Assembly: GCA_024681495.1 (NCBI GenBank)
Contig: JAILAS010000097.1
Coordinates: 1 to 6,646, forward strand
Length of the DNA stretch: 6,646 bases
Source: Eubacterium sp.
GTDB taxonomy: Bacteria; Bacillota; Clostridia; Lachnospirales; Lachnospiraceae
Direction of reading: 5' to 3'
Below, piece after piece: positions 1-5,880 of the stretch (within the stretch, counting starts at the first letter, position 1; each line of letters begins with the position of its first letter). The notes under the pieces were generated by a model that worked only from the letters and a program-made list of their open reading frames with translations, had not been told where the DNA came from and did no database searches. Both the position numbers and the translations under genes were made by a program.

Positions 1-2
1 GG

Positions 3-923
3 TTACAGACTTTTCTTTATCTCTTCTGCCTCGCTTACCATCCTCTCGAGGATGTCGGCGAGGGGCTCCGTCTTAGTGAGGAGTCCGCACGCCTGTCCCG
101 ACATGAGAGAGCCCATGGTGGTGTCTCCGTCGAAGACCGCGCGTCGCAGCGAGCCGAGCGTATACTTCTCGAGCTCCATCTTGTCGGCGCCCTCCTTCTC
201 CTTTTTGACGTACTCGCGCGCCATCTTGTTCTTCAGGATTCTTACCGGCGTGCCGCCAATCCGGCCCGTCACCACGGTTCCGTTGTCCTTCGCCTTGATG
301 ACCGACTCCTTGTACGCGTCGTGGATGGGGCACTCGTCGCTTACCAGAAGGCAGGTTCCCACCTGAGCGCCGCAGGCACCGAGCGCATATGCGGCCAGAA
401 GCCCCCTGCCGTCGGCGATTCCGCCTGCCGCGATAACCGGCACGTCCAGCCCGTCCACCATCTGGGGAATGAGCGTCATGGTGGTCATCTCTCCGACGTG
501 TCCGCCGCTCTCCGTTCCCTCGGCGATTATGCCGTCGGCGCCCGCCTTAACGAAGCGCTGCGCCATGAGGACGCTGGAGACCACCGGGAAGACCATCATG
601 TCGTGCGCCTTCCAGTTCTCCATGTACTTGCCGGGCATTCCGGCGCCCGTGGTGACTATCTTAACGCCCTTGTCGGCGATCATCTGAGCCATCTCGTCGG
701 CGTGGGGATTCATGAGCATGAGGTTTACGGCAAATGGCTTATCGGTAAGGCTCCTGCAGGTATCGATTTCCTTCTCGAGCTGCTCCGTCGTCATTCCGCC
801 CGCGCCGATGGTTCCGAGCGCTCCCGCGTTCGATACCACCGCGGCGAAGGTTCCCGTCGCTATGTTTGCCATTCCGCCCTGTATTATCGGATAGCGGATT
901 CCGAGCATTTCATTTAACTTCAT
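3..923 (-). CDS. fabK: Enoyl-ACP reductase II, FMN-dependent (FabK)
   Basis: This 306-residue protein matches FabK, the flavin-dependent enoyl-acyl carrier protein reductase that catalyses the last step of each FASII elongation cycle in the cytoplasm. It has the nitronate monooxygenase-like TIM-barrel pattern: an N-terminal YPIIQGGMA (residues 11-19), SLTDKPFAVN (58-67), VTTGAG (90-95), EGTESGGHVG (135-144) with the family's conserved catalytic histidine at H142, and the phosphate-binding AAGGIADGRG (165-174). The length is close to that of characterised FabK proteins (about 310-325). I place the start at 923 because AAAGGAGA lies 5 nt upstream and homology begins there; an open frame runs 48 codons further but overlaps the end of fabH and does not look like FabK. 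The gene lies 67 nt after fabH and ends with TAA two bases from the window edge. FabK enzymes are known to be naturally insensitive to triclosan, unlike FabI. Identification is very secure. Confidence 0.96.
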   Translation of the reverse strand: MKLNEMLGIRYPIIQGGMANIATGTFAAVVSNAGALGTIGAGGMTTEQLEKEIDTCRSLTDKPFAVNLMLMNPHADEMAQMIADKGVKIVTTGAGMPGKYMENWKAHDMMVFPVVSSVLMAQRFVKAGADGIIAEGTESGGHVGEMTTMTLIPQMVDGLDVPVIAAGGIADGRGLLAAYALGACGAQVGTCLLVSDECPIHDAYKESVIKAKDNGTVVTGRIGGTPVRILKNKMAREYVKKEKEGADKMELEKYTLGSLRRAVFDGDTTMGSLMSGQACGLLTKTEPLADILERMVSEAEEIKKSL

Positions 924-928
924 TGTGT

Positions 929-935
929 CTCCTTT
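929..935 (-). promoter_or_regulatory. Shine-Dalgarno site of fabK
   Basis: The minus strand reads AAAGGAGA just before the ATG at 923, with GGAG ending 5 nt from the start codon. This decides the start of fabK in favour of 923 over the longer open frame that reaches into fabH. It also shows that fabK has its own ribosome site and does not depend on coupling to fabH. Confidence 0.8.
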
Positions 936-950
936 CGTTTGGGGAGCAAC

Positions 951-968
951 GCGGGTGCTTCGCCCCGC
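951..968 (-). other. Small GC-rich hairpin in the fabH-fabK gap
   Basis: On the minus strand GCGGG pairs with CCCGC across an inner GC/GC pair, a GAA loop and one bulged A. It lies in the only sizeable gap within the acpP-to-fabK gene series (924-990). No T-run follows, so it is not a typical intrinsic terminator. It could be an RNA processing or stability element between fabH and fabK, or a chance fold in GC-rich DNA. I saw no promoter in this gap. Confidence 0.35.
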
Positions 969-990
969 AAGGCCGTTTAACAAATCAGGT

Positions 991-1932
991 CTAGAACTCC
1001 AGAAGCGCTCCGGCGTAGGTGAGCCCCCCGCCGAATCCGAGCGCCACGACCTTCTGCCCCTTTCCAAAGGACAAAAGGCCCCTGTTTACCATGTCGTCGA
1101 GGGCGAGAGGAATGCTCGCCGCGGACGTATTGGCATACTTATCCATGTCCATGAAGAATTTGCCCTCGGGCGCCTTCCTCTTATGCGCCACGTGCGAGAT
1201 TATCCTGCGGTTGGCCTGGTGGCAGACCACGTAATCCACCGAGTCGATCGTGTTGCCCGTGTGGTCGAGGATATCCGTAAGGTTCTCGTCTATGGTCTTT
1301 ACAGCAAATCTAAATATCGCCTGTCCCTTCATGCGGACGTGCGGGTCCTCCGTGTTAATACCACCGCAGACCAGGGCCTCATTGTCGCCCCGGCTGCCCA
1401 TGGTCCCGTAGAAGGCGGCTGACTCGTCGTACTTTATGACCGCGGCACCCGCTCCGTCTCCGAAGAGCACACATGTGCTCCTGTCCTCCATGTCGAGGAT
1501 TCTCGAGAGCATCTCGCCGCCCGTTACCAGTGCATAGGGACGCTCCTTATCCACGAACCGTGAAGCAATATGGAGGGAGTATATGAAACCCGAACACGCC
1601 GCATTGACGTCAAATGCGGGTATGTCAGTAGGGAGCCCCAGCTCCCGCTGCAGCATGCATGCGTTTGAGGGTGTAGCATAGTCGGCCGACAATGTGGCGC
1701 TTATGCAGATCCCGATGTCCGACGGGTCTACGCCCGCCCTCTCCATCGCCGTCTTAGACGCGCGGGCACACAGCTCGTAGAGCTTTTCGTCCTCGCAGAA
1801 GTATCTGTTCTTAATCCCGGTGCGGGAGTATATCCATTCGTCGCTGGTGTCCACGTATTTCTCGAGATCCGAGTTGGAAACCATTCTCGCGGGCACGGCG
1901 CTTCCCGTCCCCACTATTCTTATACCGCTCAT
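991..1932 (-). CDS. fabH: Beta-ketoacyl-ACP synthase III (FabH)
   Basis: FabH condenses acetyl-CoA (or another short acyl-CoA) with malonyl-ACP to give the first 3-ketoacyl-ACP, initiating FASII. The 313 residues fit the family length (about 310-330). The catalytic triad is visible: C113 in VNAACSGF, H238 in VCHQANRR, and N268 in KYANTSAA. The N-terminal start (GTGSAVP) and the segment DEWIYSRTGIKNR (31-43) are typical, as is the C-terminal GFGGGLTYAGALLE. The ATG at 1932 overlaps the accA stop by 4 nt (ATGA), and AAGGA lies 7 nt upstream inside the accA coding sequence, so translation is probably coupled to accA. Acyl-CoA preference (straight or branched) cannot be read from sequence alone. 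FabH is followed by the 67-nt gap before fabK, which it supplies with chains for elongation. Assignment is very secure. Confidence 0.96.
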   Translation of the reverse strand: MSGIRIVGTGSAVPARMVSNSDLEKYVDTSDEWIYSRTGIKNRYFCEDEKLYELCARASKTAMERAGVDPSDIGICISATLSADYATPSNACMLQRELGLPTDIPAFDVNAACSGFIYSLHIASRFVDKERPYALVTGGEMLSRILDMEDRSTCVLFGDGAGAAVIKYDESAAFYGTMGSRGDNEALVCGGINTEDPHVRMKGQAIFRFAVKTIDENLTDILDHTGNTIDSVDYVVCHQANRRIISHVAHKRKAPEGKFFMDMDKYANTSAASIPLALDDMVNRGLLSFGKGQKVVALGFGGGLTYAGALLEF

Positions 1933-2753
1933 ACCATGTTCCTTCCCATCTGTCTGAACTTAGCGAATCTGTCCGCGGCTATTTCCTCGCCGGTCATTTC
2001 GTCTGTCCTCGAGAGCTCGGTCCGGATGAGGGACCGTATGTTTTCGAGCACGACGGCCGAAAGTCCGCTTCGGCTGCGGGAATCCTCGTCTATCACACCG
2101 TCGCAGAGCCCGGCCTCGAAGATCTCGTGGGCTGTCATCTTCATGCTTTTAGACGCCTCCTCCTTTTTGGACGCGTCCTTGAAGAGGATGCTGGCGAAGC
2201 CCTCCGGAGAGAGCACGCAGTACACCGCATTTTCGAGCATGTATACCTTGTTTCCCACGCCGATAGCGAGCGCGCCGCCGCTGTTGCCCTCGCCGGTCAC
2301 AAAGCAGATGACGGGGATCTTAAGGGCACTCATCTCACGCAGGTTTTCTGCGATGGCGTTGCTCTGACCGTTCTCCTCGGCCTCCTTGCCGGGGTATGCG
2401 CCCGGGGTGTCAATGAATGTTATGACGGGACGGCCGAACTTCTCGGCCTGCTTCATAAGGCGGAGCGCCTTGCGGTAGCCCTCGGGCTCCGGCATGCCGA
2501 AGTTGAAGGCCAGGTTTTCCTCGAGGTCCTTTCCCTTCCTGTGACCGATTACGGTGACGGGCCTGCCCTCGAAGAGCGCGATTCCGCCGAGGATGGCGGC
2601 GTCCTCCTTGCCCAGCCTGTCTCCCTTAAGCTCTATGAAGTCCGTGAAAAGGCCTTCGATGTAATCCGTTATTCCCGCCCTGTGAGGGTCTCTCGCAGCG
2701 AGCACCCTCTCGTAGGGGGTTTTGATTTTCGTTTTCTTTTTATTATCGCTCAT
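1929..2753 (-). CDS. accA: Acetyl-CoA carboxylase carboxyltransferase subunit alpha (AccA)
   Basis: AccA pairs with AccD to form the carboxyltransferase half of acetyl-CoA carboxylase, moving CO2 from carboxybiotin on AccB to acetyl-CoA to make malonyl-CoA. The 274 residues are shorter than E. coli AccA (319), as in many Bacillota, because the N-terminal helical extension is reduced. Crotonase-fold landmarks are present: DFIELKGDR (38-46), VIGHRKG (68-74), FGMPEPEGYRKALR (85-98), FIDTPGAYPG (113-122), and the glycine-rich GEGNSGGALAIG (154-165), which forms the oxyanion and biotin-binding region. SPEGFASIL (182-190) follows. The ATG at 2753 lies inside the last codons of accD, an 11-nt overlap. 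The best ribosome site (AGGAAAG, 2767-2773) is 13 nt away, which is long, and an in-frame TAG lies just upstream with no alternative start codon between, so this start is nearly forced. Translation probably depends on ribosomes finishing accD. Confidence 0.96.
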   Translation of the reverse strand: MSDNKKKTKIKTPYERVLAARDPHRAGITDYIEGLFTDFIELKGDRLGKEDAAILGGIALFEGRPVTVIGHRKGKDLEENLAFNFGMPEPEGYRKALRLMKQAEKFGRPVITFIDTPGAYPGKEAEENGQSNAIAENLREMSALKIPVICFVTGEGNSGGALAIGVGNKVYMLENAVYCVLSPEGFASILFKDASKKEEASKSMKMTAHEIFEAGLCDGVIDEDSRSRSGLSAVVLENIRSLIRTELSRTDEMTGEEIAADRFAKFRQMGRNMV

Positions 2754-3600
2754 GAAGATACAATATCTTTCCTAAAATCTCTCTCAAATCACGCCTGTCG
2801 GCGATGATATCCACAAAGCCGTGCTCCGACTGGAACTCGGCGCGCTGAAATCCCGGCGGCAGCTTCTCATTTATGGTCTGGGATATTACCCTCTGGCCGG
2901 CGAAGCCAATCAGGGCCCCGGGCTCTGCCAGTATTATGTCACCCAGCGTAGCGAAGCTGGCGCTCACGCCTCCCGTGGTAGGGTTGGTTAAGACGGTCAC
3001 GTAGAGGAGACCGTTTTCGCCGAGCTTTTCCACGCACGCCGAAGTCTTGGCCATCTGCATGAGTGAAAAAAGCCCCTCCTGCATCCTGGCCCCGCCACTC
3101 GCGGTAAACACTACGAAGGGGAGCCTGTTTTCTATGGCGTACTCTGTAAAAAGCGCGAACTTTTCGCCCACGGCGCAGCCCATACTTCCCATCATAAATG
3201 TGGGATCTAAGACCGCTATGAGAACATCCCGCCCCCTTATGGTGCCGGTGCCCCCGTAGAGTGCGTCCTTAAGGCCGGTCTTCTCCTTCTCTCCCGCGTG
3301 CTTTTCCGCGTAGCCCTTGAAGTCTAGCGGGTCCCTGCCCTCCACATCGGGATAGAGCTCTGTGAAGCTACCCTCGTCGAGTACGATTGAGAGCCTGCGG
3401 GATGCGCCAATAGTCATGTGATACCCGCAGACCGGGCAGACGTAGGCGTTATCCTTCCAGATTGTCCTCTTAAACTCCTTCCCGCACTTCTTGCAGGCGA
3501 CGGGCCTTTTACCGCCCTGTTTCTTCACCACTCCGTGGCGCTTTTCCCTTACCTTCTTATAGTTCAGAAAGGTCTCTTTTCTCTCCTGAAACTGATCCAT
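2743..3600 (-). CDS. accD: Acetyl-CoA carboxylase carboxyltransferase subunit beta (AccD), Zn-ribbon type
   Basis: AccD is the beta subunit of the carboxyltransferase and carries the acetyl-CoA binding side of the active site. The 285 residues begin with a basic tail, then a four-cysteine zinc ribbon (C36, C39, C55, C58, in CKKC and CPVC). A crotonase-fold domain follows from about residue 68, with DPTFMMGSMG (132-141), SGGARMQEG (168-176), NPTTGGVSASFA (206-217) and EPGALIGFAG (226-235). All expected key elements are intact. The ATG at 3600 shares one base with the accC stop (TAATG), and GAAGGA lies 3 nt upstream within accC. The 3' end overlaps accA by 11 nt, which would help keep the two carboxyltransferase subunits equimolar. 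In E. coli the AccD zinc domain is reported to bind acc mRNA; the same domain is kept here, but any such regulation is inference. Confidence 0.96.
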   Translation of the reverse strand: MDQFQERKETFLNYKKVREKRHGVVKKQGGKRPVACKKCGKEFKRTIWKDNAYVCPVCGYHMTIGASRRLSIVLDEGSFTELYPDVEGRDPLDFKGYAEKHAGEKEKTGLKDALYGGTGTIRGRDVLIAVLDPTFMMGSMGCAVGEKFALFTEYAIENRLPFVVFTASGGARMQEGLFSLMQMAKTSACVEKLGENGLLYVTVLTNPTTGGVSASFATLGDIILAEPGALIGFAGQRVISQTINEKLPPGFQRAEFQSEHGFVDIIADRRDLREILGKILYLHER

Positions 3601-4964
3601 TATTCCTTCATCCAGTTCAAAATATCGTCTGTGTATGTTTCCAGAAAGGAGGTGTCGTACCTGCCCTTCAAAAAGTCGGGGTTAAACATCATCAAAAACA
3701 AAAACTCAATGTTCGTGTGTACCCCGTCTATTATCAGCTCCTCGAGCGCGGTCCTCATGCGGCGGATGGCCTCGAGCCTTCCGTTTCCGGTGACAATGAC
3801 CTTCACGGCCAGCGAGTCGTAGTAGGGCGATATCTCCGAGCCCGAAATGAGTGCGCTCTCGCACCTTACTCCTATACCATCGGGGAAGTGCACGAAGTTC
3901 ACGTTTCCGGGCGAGGGTACGAATCCCCGGGCGGGGTCCTCCGCGTTAACCCTGCACTCTATGGCGTGACCGCGCACCCTGATGTCGTCCTGCTTAAACC
4001 CTAAGTTAAGCCCGGCGGCGATCCTTATCTGCTCGCGCACGATGTCTATGCCGGTAACGGCCTCAGTCACCGGGTGCTCCACCTGCACGCGGGTGTTCAT
4101 CTCGATGAAATAGAACTCGCCAGTCTGAGAAACGATGAACTCGATGGTTCCCGCTCCCTCATAGCCGGCCGCAGACGCAGCCTTAACGGCCGCCTTAGCC
4201 ATCTTCTTCCTTAGCTTATCCGTGAGAAACGGCGAGGGCGCCTCCTCCACCATCTTCTGGTGTCGGCGCTGTATCGAGCAGTCCCTGTCGCCAAGTTCCA
4301 CCACGTGTCCCTTGGAGTCCGCCAATATCTGAAATTCAATGTGTCTGGGGTTTTCGATGAGTTTTTCGATGTACATCCTGCCGTCGCCGAAGCCGCTTAC
4401 GGCCTCTGCCCTGGCCTCCTCGAAGGCCTTCTCGACCTCCCTGGAGGAGTATGCGGGACGCATTCCTCTGCCGCCGCCGCCCGCGGATGCCTTTATGAGC
4501 ACGGGATAGCCTATCTTTTCCGAAATCTCCCGGGCATCCTTCGCGGTCTCCACGAGTCCGTCCGAACCGGGAACCACGGGGACCTTGTTCTTCTTCATAA
4601 GGCTTCGGGCCGCCTCCTTATCTCCCATCCTTTCGATAGTTTCCGGAGAAGGACCGATGAACTTCAGCCCGTTGCTCTCAAGCGCTCTGGCAAACGAGGC
4701 ATTCTCCGAGAGGAATCCGTAGCCCGGGTGAACAGCCTCGCACCCCGTCTTTAGCGCCACGTCTACGATTTTCGCAGCGTCGAGGTAGCTGTCCTTAGGC
4801 GAGGGATCCCCGATGCAGACCGCACGGTCGGCGAGCTTCACGGGGAGAGTGTCCCGGTCCGCCGAAGAGTGGACCACCACGGTCTCAATATCCAGCGACC
4901 TGCAGCACCTTATCACCCGAAGCGCGATCTCGCCCCTGTTTGCAATCAGTATTCTCTTAAACAC
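3600..4964 (-). CDS. accC: Acetyl-CoA carboxylase, biotin carboxylase subunit (AccC)
   Basis: AccC carboxylates the biotin carried by AccB, using ATP and bicarbonate. The 454 residues match the single-domain biotin carboxylase (E. coli 449). Visible in order are FKRILIANRGEIA (2-14), HPGYGFLSENA (79-89), the ATP-grasp glycine loop GGGGRGM (162-168), RDCSIQRRHQKMVEEAPSP (227-245) with K237, EMNTRVQVEHPVTE (288-301) with R292 and E296, and RGHAIECRVNAEDP (331-344) with R338. R292, E296 and R338 carry the same numbers as the E. coli catalytic residues. No biotinyl or carboxyltransferase domain follows, so it is not pyruvate carboxylase. The start codon is GTG at 4964, overlapping the end of accB by 8 nt; AGGGAGG encoded in the last accB codons provides the ribosome site. 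The end abuts accD (TAATG). Assignment is very secure; the GTG start is well supported because homology begins at that residue. Confidence 0.97.
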   Translation of the reverse strand: MFKRILIANRGEIALRVIRCCRSLDIETVVVHSSADRDTLPVKLADRAVCIGDPSPKDSYLDAAKIVDVALKTGCEAVHPGYGFLSENASFARALESNGLKFIGPSPETIERMGDKEAARSLMKKNKVPVVPGSDGLVETAKDAREISEKIGYPVLIKASAGGGGRGMRPAYSSREVEKAFEEARAEAVSGFGDGRMYIEKLIENPRHIEFQILADSKGHVVELGDRDCSIQRRHQKMVEEAPSPFLTDKLRKKMAKAAVKAASAAGYEGAGTIEFIVSQTGEFYFIEMNTRVQVEHPVTEAVTGIDIVREQIRIAAGLNLGFKQDDIRVRGHAIECRVNAEDPARGFVPSPGNVNFVHFPDGIGVRCESALISGSEISPYYDSLAVKVIVTGNGRLEAIRRMRTALEELIIDGVHTNIEFLFLMMFNPDFLKGRYDTSFLETYTDDILNWMKE

Positions 4965-5442
4965 CGGCCTCCGCCTCCCTTATGGAAATGAGGACATCCT
5001 CGTATCCGACGAAGTCACCGTCCACGACATGGATGGCGGATACTATTCCGTCCACAGGCGAGGGAATCTCGTTCATTATCTTCATTGCCTCGATGAGTCC
5101 TAAGACGTCTCCCTTCTTTACCACCTGGCCCTCTTTTACGTAGGGCGCCTTGTCAGGTGCGGACGCGGCATAGAATGTACCGGGCACGGGCGACTTCACC
5201 TCAACGGCGCCGTCAGATTCGCCCGCCTCGTCAGAAGACGTATAGCCCTGTGCGATATTTCCGGGTGCGATATCCGCCGACGCGGAAGATGTATTTGACA
5301 CGGGCGAAGCCGCGGGAGCGCCCACTGCTGTCTCCTTCTTAAACCTGACCTTCAAATCTCCGGAGACGATCTCGAGCTCGGTGAGCGAGTTCTTCTCGAA
5401 GCGGTCCATCAGACCCTCGATTTCCTTAAAATCCATCTCCAT
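4957..5442 (-). CDS. accB: Biotin carboxyl carrier protein of acetyl-CoA carboxylase (AccB/BCCP)
   Basis: AccB carries the biotin that shuttles CO2 between AccC and the AccA/AccD carboxyltransferase. The 161 residues have the usual two-part layout. An N-terminal helical and beta segment (1-36: DFKEIEGLMDRFEKNSLTELEI and LKVRFKK) is followed by a flexible linker (about 37-80) rich in Ala, Ser and Gly and unusually poor in Pro. A C-terminal biotinyl domain (81-161) follows. The biotin attachment site is K121 in EAMKIMNEI. The segment SAPDKAPYVKEGQ (94-106) corresponds to the protruding thumb typical of bacterial BCCP and absent from many other biotinyl domains. The ATG at 5442 is 2 nt after the acpP stop; the only nearby ribosome site is a weak AAGG 10 nt upstream within acpP, suggesting coupling to acpP. 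A second ATG at 5436 has no usable site. The biotin ligase that modifies it is not in this window. Confidence 0.96.
   Translation of the reverse strand: MEMDFKEIEGLMDRFEKNSLTELEIVSGDLKVRFKKETAVGAPAASPVSNTSSASADIAPGNIAQGYTSSDEAGESDGAVEVKSPVPGTFYAASAPDKAPYVKEGQVVKKGDVLGLIEAMKIMNEIPSPVDGIVSAIHVVDGDFVGYEDVLISIREAEAGV
4965..4980 (-). promoter_or_regulatory. Duplicated Shine-Dalgarno site of accC inside accB
   Basis: The minus strand reads AGGGAGGCGGAGGCCG directly before the GTG start of accC. The upstream GGAGG (4974-4978) has a 9-nt spacer, which is near optimal, and the second GGAGG (4968-4972) has only 3 nt. The same bases encode the Arg-Glu-Ala-Glu-Ala-Gly tail of AccB. The strong site probably compensates for the weaker GTG initiation codon. 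Confidence 0.7.
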
Positions 5443-5444
5443 GA

Positions 5445-5678
5445 TTAAGCGGCCTTATTTGCGTCGATGTAGTCAACGATATCCTTGACGGTCTTGAACT
5501 CGGCGAGCTGCTCGTCGGGAATAGAGATGCCGTATGCCTCCTCGAGCGCGATGTTGAGCTCTACTGCGTCGAGCGAATCCATCTCCAGGTCATCAGCGAG
5601 GTTGGACTCGAGCTTGATGTCCTCCAGCTCCAGATTGAGTGTATCTACCATGGTCTCTCTTACCTTCTCGAATGTCAT
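5445..5678 (-). CDS. acpP: Acyl carrier protein (AcpP)
   Basis: This is the FASII acyl carrier protein, 77 residues, the standard size. It carries growing acyl chains on a 4'-phosphopantetheine arm attached to S35 in the DSL motif (LEMDSLDAVELN, 31-42). The protein is strongly acidic, especially in helix II (DAVELNIALEEAYG), which is the docking surface for FAS enzymes such as the FabH and FabK encoded downstream. The ATG at 5678 has a perfect AGGAGGT ribosome site with an 8-nt spacer, the strongest in the window, matching the high expression usual for ACP. It is the first gene after the promoter and candidate operator at 5700-5761. AcpP is followed 2 nt later by accB, so carrier protein and the malonyl-CoA-making enzyme start the same transcript. 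The holo-ACP synthase is not in this window. Confidence 0.97.
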   Translation of the reverse strand: MTFEKVRETMVDTLNLELEDIKLESNLADDLEMDSLDAVELNIALEEAYGISIPDEQLAEFKTVKDIVDYIDANKAA

Positions 5679-5683
5679 TGTTG

Positions 5684-5692
5684 TTACCTCCT
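5684..5692 (-). promoter_or_regulatory. Near-perfect Shine-Dalgarno site of acpP
   Basis: The minus strand reads AGGAGGTAA, a nine-base match to the anti-Shine-Dalgarno end of 16S rRNA, with 8 nt between AGGAGG and the acpP ATG. It is the best ribosome site in this window. It fits an abundant protein and fixes the start at 5678. Confidence 0.85.
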
Positions 5693-5699
5693 AAAATGT

Positions 5700-5724
5700 T
5701 TTAGTTAAATATATTTAGTTAAAT
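5700..5724 (-). promoter_or_regulatory. Candidate operator: two TTTAGTTAAAT copies just after the acpP promoter
   Basis: On the plus strand TTTAGTTAAAT occurs at 5700-5710 and again at 5714-5724, separated by ATA, a 14-bp period. The centre (TAAATATATTTA, 5706-5717) is a perfect palindrome. The two-fold symmetry extends over 5700-5723 with 20 of 24 positions symmetric, so the element is both a direct and an inverted repeat. It lies about 10 bp downstream of the -10 box, in the initially transcribed leader, where a bound repressor would block transcription. FASII operons of Bacillota are commonly controlled by FapR (malonyl-CoA sensing) or FabT/FabR-type MarR regulators, but the motif does not clearly match a consensus I can recall. 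The regulator is therefore unknown. The element could also be an AT-rich leader without a function of its own. Confidence 0.5.
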
Positions 5725-5734
5725 CATCAAAGAT

Positions 5735-5761
5735 ATTATACTCGATTCCGGAATTTGTCAA
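5735..5761 (-). promoter_or_regulatory. Sigma-A promoter of the acpP-acc-fab operon
   Basis: Reading on the minus strand, TTGACA (5756-5761) and TATAAT (5735-5740) are exact consensus -35 and -10 hexamers separated by 15 nt. Shifting the -10 to TAATAT gives a 17-nt spacer, so the exact -10 is uncertain. An A-rich stretch (about 5767-5774) upstream of the -35 could act as an UP element. Transcription would start near 5728, leaving a leader of about 50 nt before acpP. The spacer holds the perfect palindrome ATTCCGGAAT (5745-5754). The promoter lies between the terminator of the upstream unit and acpP, so it is probably the main promoter for all seven genes. Confidence 0.82.
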
Positions 5762-5794
5762 TAGGAGTTTTTTTAGTCGATAAATTTTATACGC

Positions 5795-5840
5795 AAAAAA
5801 AGCCCGGCCTCGGACGGTAAAACCATCCGAAGGCCGGGGC
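5795..5840 (-). terminator. Rho-independent terminator after the small membrane protein gene
   Basis: On the minus strand a long GC-rich stem (arms about 5823-5840 and 5802-5817) encloses a TTTTA loop and is followed at once by seven T (5795-5801). The stem contains CCCGGCC/GGCCGGG and CGGA/TCCG blocks, two single-base bulges and one G-U pair. There is no T-run on the plus-strand side, so it acts on leftward transcripts only. It closes the folK/membrane-protein unit and insulates the acpP promoter from it. Confidence 0.93.
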
Positions 5841-5880
5841 CTGAATCTATACATATGTAGTTAAAAAACTATTGGCTAAA

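Noticed and set aside
321..917. Plus-strand open frame of 198 codons opposite fabK
   Set aside because: It is a shadow of a highly conserved gene in GC-rich DNA; the translation has no recognisable domain.
924..1067. A 48-codon upstream extension of the fabK open frame
   Set aside because: It overlaps the end of fabH, has no FabK-like sequence, and a good ribosome site with an ATG at 923 matches the family N-terminus.
925..1422. Plus-strand open frame opposite the 3' half of fabH
   Set aside because: The composition is shadow-like and fabH on the other strand is intact with all catalytic residues.
2127..2807. Plus-strand open frame of 226 codons opposite accA and the end of accD
   Set aside because: It is antisense to intact conserved genes and has no family resemblance; a by-product of codon bias.
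4260..4754. Plus-strand open frame opposite accC
   Set aside because: It lies antisense to the conserved ATP-grasp region of accC and encodes nothing recognisable.
5780..5790. ATAAA/TTTAT inverted repeat upstream of the acpP promoter
   Set aside because: The arms are only 5 bp in AT-rich sequence and lie between the terminator and the -35 region; not distinguishable from chance.
5850..5859. TACATATGTA palindrome between the membrane protein gene and its terminator
   Set aside because: It is a short AT-rich palindrome in a region without a promoter role; chance is the simplest explanation.
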